A DNA stretch of 64,000 nucleotides from positions 434,001 to 498,000 of the forward strand of contig NZ_JAETXJ010000001.1 in the NCBI RefSeq assembly GCF_022508225.1, given 5' to 3'. Positions 60,608-64,000 of this stretch are shown here, piece by piece. How positions within the stretch are numbered: position 1 is the stretch's first letter; the number at the start of each line of letters is the position of its first letter. The notes beneath the pieces were generated by a model that worked only from the letters and a program-made list of their open reading frames with translations, made no database searches and had not been told where the DNA came from. This DNA comes from Desulfovibrio sp. UIB00. Its GTDB lineage: Bacteria; Desulfobacterota; Desulfovibrionia; Desulfovibrionales; Desulfovibrionaceae. The position numbers and the translations under genes were made by a program.

Positions 60608-61159
60608 ATGAAAGATTCCAGTACTCACGTCAGTGGCATGATCTGGGCGGGCTATGTTCTGCTGCTTCTTTTTTCTTTTTCACTCTATTGGAGTCTGTTG
60701 TTGTGGGCTGGCCTTGGCGCATTGGCCCTTGGCTATTATCAGCGCCGACAGGCGCGCAAGGGTGCCATACAGGCAGAATACGCCCATGCCCAATGGCAGG
60801 TGAATACCGTCTGGCTGGCCTTGGTGCTTGCTCTTGTGGGGATTGGCGGCATTGTCGGGGTAGCCGGCTGGATGGGAAATGATCCCGTAGTAATGGCAAA
60901 GCTTGATGAACTCTCCACCGGGGATCAGCCTCCACTGGAAATGCTGCGCCAGTTCTGGGCGATCCCGGGCAGCAAGGCTCTGGTTGGCTTTATGTGCGGC
61001 TCCACACTGCTGTACCTTGTCTGGACTCTCAAGCGCACGCTGCAGGGGATTTTGTCCATTGGGAAGGGGACTGTGCCTGCCACACTTGGCCCTTTGCACT
61101 GGGCGGCGCTAGTGTTGGCCGTACTGATTCAGGTGGGCATTCCGCTGGTGCTTTTGTAA
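60608..61159 (+). CDS. Hypothetical inner-membrane protein
   Basis: A 183-residue protein with about five membrane helices: two near 10-45 (MIWAGYVLLLLFSFSLYWSL), one near 66-90 (VWLALVLALVGIGGIVG), one near 125-145 (KALVGFMCGSTLLYLVW) and one at the end. The loop between helices 2 and 3 is basic (QRRQARKG). I do not recognise a family. It lies six bases upstream of a Sel1-repeat gene on the same strand, so the two are almost certainly cotranscribed. A GGAG ribosome site precedes ATG 60608. Confidence 0.78.
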   Translation: MKDSSTHVSGMIWAGYVLLLLFSFSLYWSLLLWAGLGALALGYYQRRQARKGAIQAEYAHAQWQVNTVWLALVLALVGIGGIVGVAGWMGNDPVVMAKLDELSTGDQPPLEMLRQFWAIPGSKALVGFMCGSTLLYLVWTLKRTLQGILSIGKGTVPATLGPLHWAALVLAVLIQVGIPLVLL

Positions 61160-61165
61160 GCGGTA

Positions 61166-61984
61166 ATGCGTATGCGCGGCACCGTGGTTTGCCTTGCTGT
61201 TATTTATTGTTTTCTGGGGACGGCTGGCCCTGCGGCTTGTTTGTGCGCGGCCTCGGTTCCTGCCAGGGGCAGTGCCTTGCTCGCAGCCATGGATCCAATG
61301 CGAAAAGCCCTTGGCTGGAGAACGGAGCAAACCGTCCACTCTCCAGAATGCTCCGCCAAATCGTGCAACAGCCTGGAGCAGGTCTATGAGCATGCGCAGC
61401 GCGGTGATGCCGAGTCCCAGCTCTGGCTTGCCCGGCAGTATGAGAGTGGCTCGTGCGGCCTGTGCAAGGATGACCCTCTGGCTGTGGTCTGGTTTAAAAA
61501 AGCGGCGGAAGCAGGCCGGGCAGAAGCGCAGTTTGCGCTGGGGATACGTTGTTTTTTGGGGCTTGGCGTTCCGCAGAATCTTGAACAGGCGGCGTCCCTG
61601 TTGCACAAGGCCGCGCAACAGGGGCATGCCGAAGCTCAATACAGACTTGCAGGCTGTCTTGAGGATGGCTTGGGGGTAAGCGCAGACAAGGCCGCAGCCG
61701 TGTATTGGTACAGTATGTCTGCCGCACTTGGTTACCCCCAGGCGCAAAACATGCTCGGCATTCTTTGCAGTAAGGGCGTAGGCGTGCCCCGTGATGCGCA
61801 TGCCGCCGCCAGCTGGTTTATGCGGGCGGCGGCACAGGGGTATGCAACCGCCCAGTATAACCTTGCGCGCAGCTACGAGACCGGGGATGGCCTGGACAAG
61901 AACAGGGAAAAAGCCCTTTACTGGTATGGCAAGGCCGCCAGACAGGGTGATGCTGACGCGCAGGCCCGTCTTGATGCCTTTTGA
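61166..61984 (+). CDS. Exported Sel1-repeat protein
   Basis: A 272-residue protein with a signal peptide (about 1-28) and five or six Sel1/TPR-like repeats from about residue 70 to the end (for example AVVWFKKAAEAGRAEAQFAL, AVYWYSMSAALGYPQAQNML, ALYWYGKAARQGDADAQARL). Extra Cys residues cluster before and in the first repeat (PECSAKSC, GSCGLCKDD). Sel1 proteins act as periplasmic or extracellular protein-binding scaffolds. It sits between a membrane protein and a C11 protease in one apparent operon. Target unknown. Confidence 0.86.
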   Translation: MRMRGTVVCLAVIYCFLGTAGPAACLCAASVPARGSALLAAMDPMRKALGWRTEQTVHSPECSAKSCNSLEQVYEHAQRGDAESQLWLARQYESGSCGLCKDDPLAVVWFKKAAEAGRAEAQFALGIRCFLGLGVPQNLEQAASLLHKAAQQGHAEAQYRLAGCLEDGLGVSADKAAAVYWYSMSAALGYPQAQNMLGILCSKGVGVPRDAHAAASWFMRAAAQGYATAQYNLARSYETGDGLDKNREKALYWYGKAARQGDADAQARLDAF

Positions 61985-62045
61985 CTGCCTCGGAAGATTT
62001 TTTCTGGCGCTGTGACCTTGTAACTTGATTTTCAGTACAATATTT

Positions 62046-64000
62046 ATGCCGAAAAACAGTATCCGTTACCTCCGCTGCGCAGTCTGTATTTTGCCAATGC
62101 TGCTGCTCTTTACCTGCCCCGATGGAGCCCGTGCGGAAGAAACGTGGGCTGTGTACTGGTATCTTTGCGGCAGCAACCTTGAGTCAGAAGACGGCGCGGC
62201 CTCTGCCGATCTGGCAGAGCTGCTCAAGGCTCGCCTGCCGGATAATGTGAAGGTGGTCATTCAGACCGGGGGGGCCAGCAAATGGCACAGGCCCGACATC
62301 AGCCCCAAAAACATCAGCCGCTACCTTTACCACAAAGGAAAACTTGAGCTGGTGGCAAAGCTGCCGCAGGCAAGCATGGGGGATGAAAAAACGCTGACCT
62401 CCTTTCTTGCCTTTTGCAAAGAAAATTACAGCGCGGATCATCAGGTTTTCATTTTTTGGGATCACGGCGGCGGCAGCATCGGCGGCGTAGCCAATGACGA
62501 GAATTATGCATTTGACGCCCTGTCCCTCAGGGAAATCAATAATTCCTTCAAGCAGGTACATACGGCCTCAGTTGACCGCCCGCCATTTGAAATCATCGGC
62601 TTTGACGCCTGCCTGATGGCTACGCTGGACACAGCCAGCGCTGTAAGCGGTTTTGGCCGATACATGGTGGCATCGCAAGAGGTGGAGCCAGCCAACGGCT
62701 GGCAGTACACAGAATGGGTGAACGCTCTTGGGACAAACACATCCATAGGCCCGGAAGCGTTGGGCAAGGCTATCTGTGATACCTATCTTGAGGGCTGCAA
62801 GGAAGCGCAAACAGCGGGAAACGCCACGCTTTCGCTCATTGATCTTGCCAGGATCCCGTTCGTTAATCTTGCTTACAACGCGCTCGGCCTTGAAGCTGTT
62901 TCCCTCGCCATGGATGACGACAGCTTTTACGCCGCCTACGGCAGGCAGGCCAAGGCCTCTGAAAACTATGTGAACTCGCGTTCGGAAGGTTACACCAATA
63001 TGGTGGACCTTGGTTCTCTTGTGCGGCGGCTGAAAACGGCCTTGCCCGAATTTGCTCCGTATTTTCTGGATGCTCTGGGCGAAGCGGTGGTCTATACGGT
63101 TCATGGCCCCTACCGGTCGCCCTCCGGGCTGTCCTGCTACTATCCGTTTGACGGCGGCAAGGCTGGTTTTTCCAGCATGATGCGGGCGGGCAACATCACC
63201 ACCTTTCTGGTCCTGAGCGGGCTTCAGTTGGGTTTTCTGGATACGGACAGCGCCGTAAAACACCTTGAACGCATCTCTGCTGATATCTCTGCCGCCCTTG
63301 AACGGGAAGAAAACATCCCTGAAGGAACATCTGCTCCTGCTGCACCAACGCCTCTGCCCGCGCCCCAGACGCAGGGGAGCGCACAATCCTTGTGGGCGCC
63401 CTTGCAATCGGGCTTGTCAGCCATCCTTGGCGGGCAGCGTGCTGATGGTCAATCCCCAGGCAGCGTTGCGGCTTTGCTGGGGCAGGCGGCCAGCGCCGTG
63501 GTGGCATCGGTGGCTCCCCTGAAGCCGCTGGATATCACCGCGCTTGAGGATTTTGAGGTAACAGTCGGCGATGGCGGCGAGGCGCTGCTCAATCTTGGCA
63601 CAGAGCGTGTCAAATTTCTGGATAGCGTGCAGTTTTACCTTGCCTACTACAGCATCGAAGACAACCTGATCATGCTGCTGGGCAAGGATGCAGATATGGA
63701 AGCTGACTGGACCGCAGGTGTGTTCAAGGATAATTTTCAGGGAAGGTGGGCAGCTCTGGACGACCACCTGGTGTTCCTTGAGATCACGCATCAGGATGAC
63801 GGGGTAAACCACTATGTTGTGCCTATCAAACTGAACGGAGTGCGCTGCAACCTTATTGTCGTCTATGATTTTGCGGAAAAGGAATACAAAATCCTTGGCG
63901 CGCGCCGTGTGCAAGAAGGCGAAATGACCGACAAGGCGCTTATCAGGCTTAAGGCTGGCGACAAGGTGACCACAATTCTTCTCGCCATGCAGATGGATGA
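62046..64000 (+). CDS. C11 (clostripain-family) peptidase, runs off the window
   Basis: An open frame of at least 651 codons with no stop before the window end. A signal peptide (about 1-30) precedes the catalytic domain. The C11 dyad is visible: His in FIFWDHGGGS and Cys in IIGFDACLMATLD. YLCGSNLESEDGAAS and TLSLIDLARIPFVNL are further family features, as is YHGPYR-like text near 345 (VHGPYRSPSGLSCYYPF). Clostripain enzymes are secreted Cys proteases, often Arg-specific and self-processed. A Pro/Ala/Gln-rich linker (about 420-460) leads to a C-terminal region (about 490-651) of unknown role. It is separated from the Sel1 gene by 61 bases. Confidence 0.92.
   Translation, partial: MPKNSIRYLRCAVCILPMLLLFTCPDGARAEETWAVYWYLCGSNLESEDGAASADLAELLKARLPDNVKVVIQTGGASKWHRPDISPKNISRYLYHKGKLELVAKLPQASMGDEKTLTSFLAFCKENYSADHQVFIFWDHGGGSIGGVANDENYAFDALSLREINNSFKQVHTASVDRPPFEIIGFDACLMATLDTASAVSGFGRYMVASQEVEPANGWQYTEWVNALGTNTSIGPEALGKAICDTYLEGCKEAQTAGNATLSLIDLARIPFVNLAYNALGLEAVSLAMDDDSFYAAYGRQAKASENYVNSRSEGYTNMVDLGSLVRRLKTALPEFAPYFLDALGEAVVYTVHGPYRSPSGLSCYYPFDGGKAGFSSMMRAGNITTFLVLSGLQLGFLDTDSAVKHLERISADISAALEREENIPEGTSAPAAPTPLPAPQTQGSAQSLWAPLQSGLSAILGGQRADGQSPGSVAALLGQAASAVVASVAPLKPLDITALEDFEVTVGDGGEALLNLGTERVKFLDSVQFYLAYYSIEDNLIMLLGKDADMEADWTAGVFKDNFQGRWAALDDHLVFLEITHQDDGVNHYVVPIKLNGVRCNLIVVYDFAEKEYKILGARRVQEGEMTDKALIRLKAGDKVTTILLAMQMD

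Overview
The window reads as a chromosomal segment of a motile anaerobic Desulfovibrio-like bacterium. I infer this from gene content: an iron-only nitrogenase locus, sulfite-type exporters, a hemerythrin-linked diguanylate cyclase, a ZraPSR-like envelope system and a C11 secreted protease. No rRNA or other decisive marker is present, so the genus is an inference. Most of the window is GC-rich with close-packed genes. The stretch from about 10.7 to 23.5 kb is visibly more AT-rich, has longer gaps and carries mobile-element debris.

Layout. 0-4.9 kb: 3' end of anfG, complete anfK, a gamma-glutamylcyclotransferase-like gene, a Nim-like flavoprotein and an AnfA/NifA-type sigma-54 activator. 4.9-7.6 kb: a two-gene glycan glycosylation cassette (GtrB-like transferase plus polytopic DUF6056 protein). 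7.8-17 kb: signalling genes (chemoreceptor, HD/HD-GYP protein, PAS-GGDEF-hemerythrin protein) mixed with a VOC protein, a lipoprotein and a WbsX-like glycan enzyme. 17-23.5 kb: IS3 remnant, a second glycosylation cassette (DUF2079 protein plus polyprenol-phosphate mannosyltransferase fused to GtrA), a PEBP-like lipoprotein, a frameshifted tyrosine integrase, a solitary flagellin and tRNA-Ser. 23.8-33.8 kb: glnS, tRNA-Lys, a DEAD-box helicase, fetAB, an SDR protein, LysR with a divergent EamA exporter, and HxlR with a divergent flavodoxin-like protein. 33.9-41.5 kb: a complete branched-chain amino-acid ABC transporter livKHMGF and a gamma-glutamyltransferase-like enzyme. 41.8-45.3 kb: a short AbrB-like protein, a TSUP and a TDT transporter, and a CysL/YeiE-like LysR. 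45.3-49.8 kb: a three-gene AlgI/AlgJ/Sel1 polysaccharide O-acetylation operon. 50-56.7 kb: an IHF/HU-family protein, a radical SAM protein, and two ZraP-like genes next to zraS and zraR. 57-64 kb: a membrane rhodanese, a transporter-like LuxR regulator, and a run of small exported proteins ending in a C11 peptidase that leaves the window.

How the genes work together. The best-supported regulatory circuit is the zra locus. Each of the two ZraP-like genes has its own near-consensus -24/-12 promoter and its own intrinsic terminator, and both lie beside the kinase and sigma-54 response regulator that would be expected to control them. The glycosylation cassettes, flagellin, chemoreceptor and cyclic-di-GMP proteins point to surface and motility functions. 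The tRNA-Ser, integrase relic and IS3 relic suggest that part of this region arrived by integration. The TSUP, TDT and CysL-like LysR group is a plausible sulfite-export and sulfite-sensing module.
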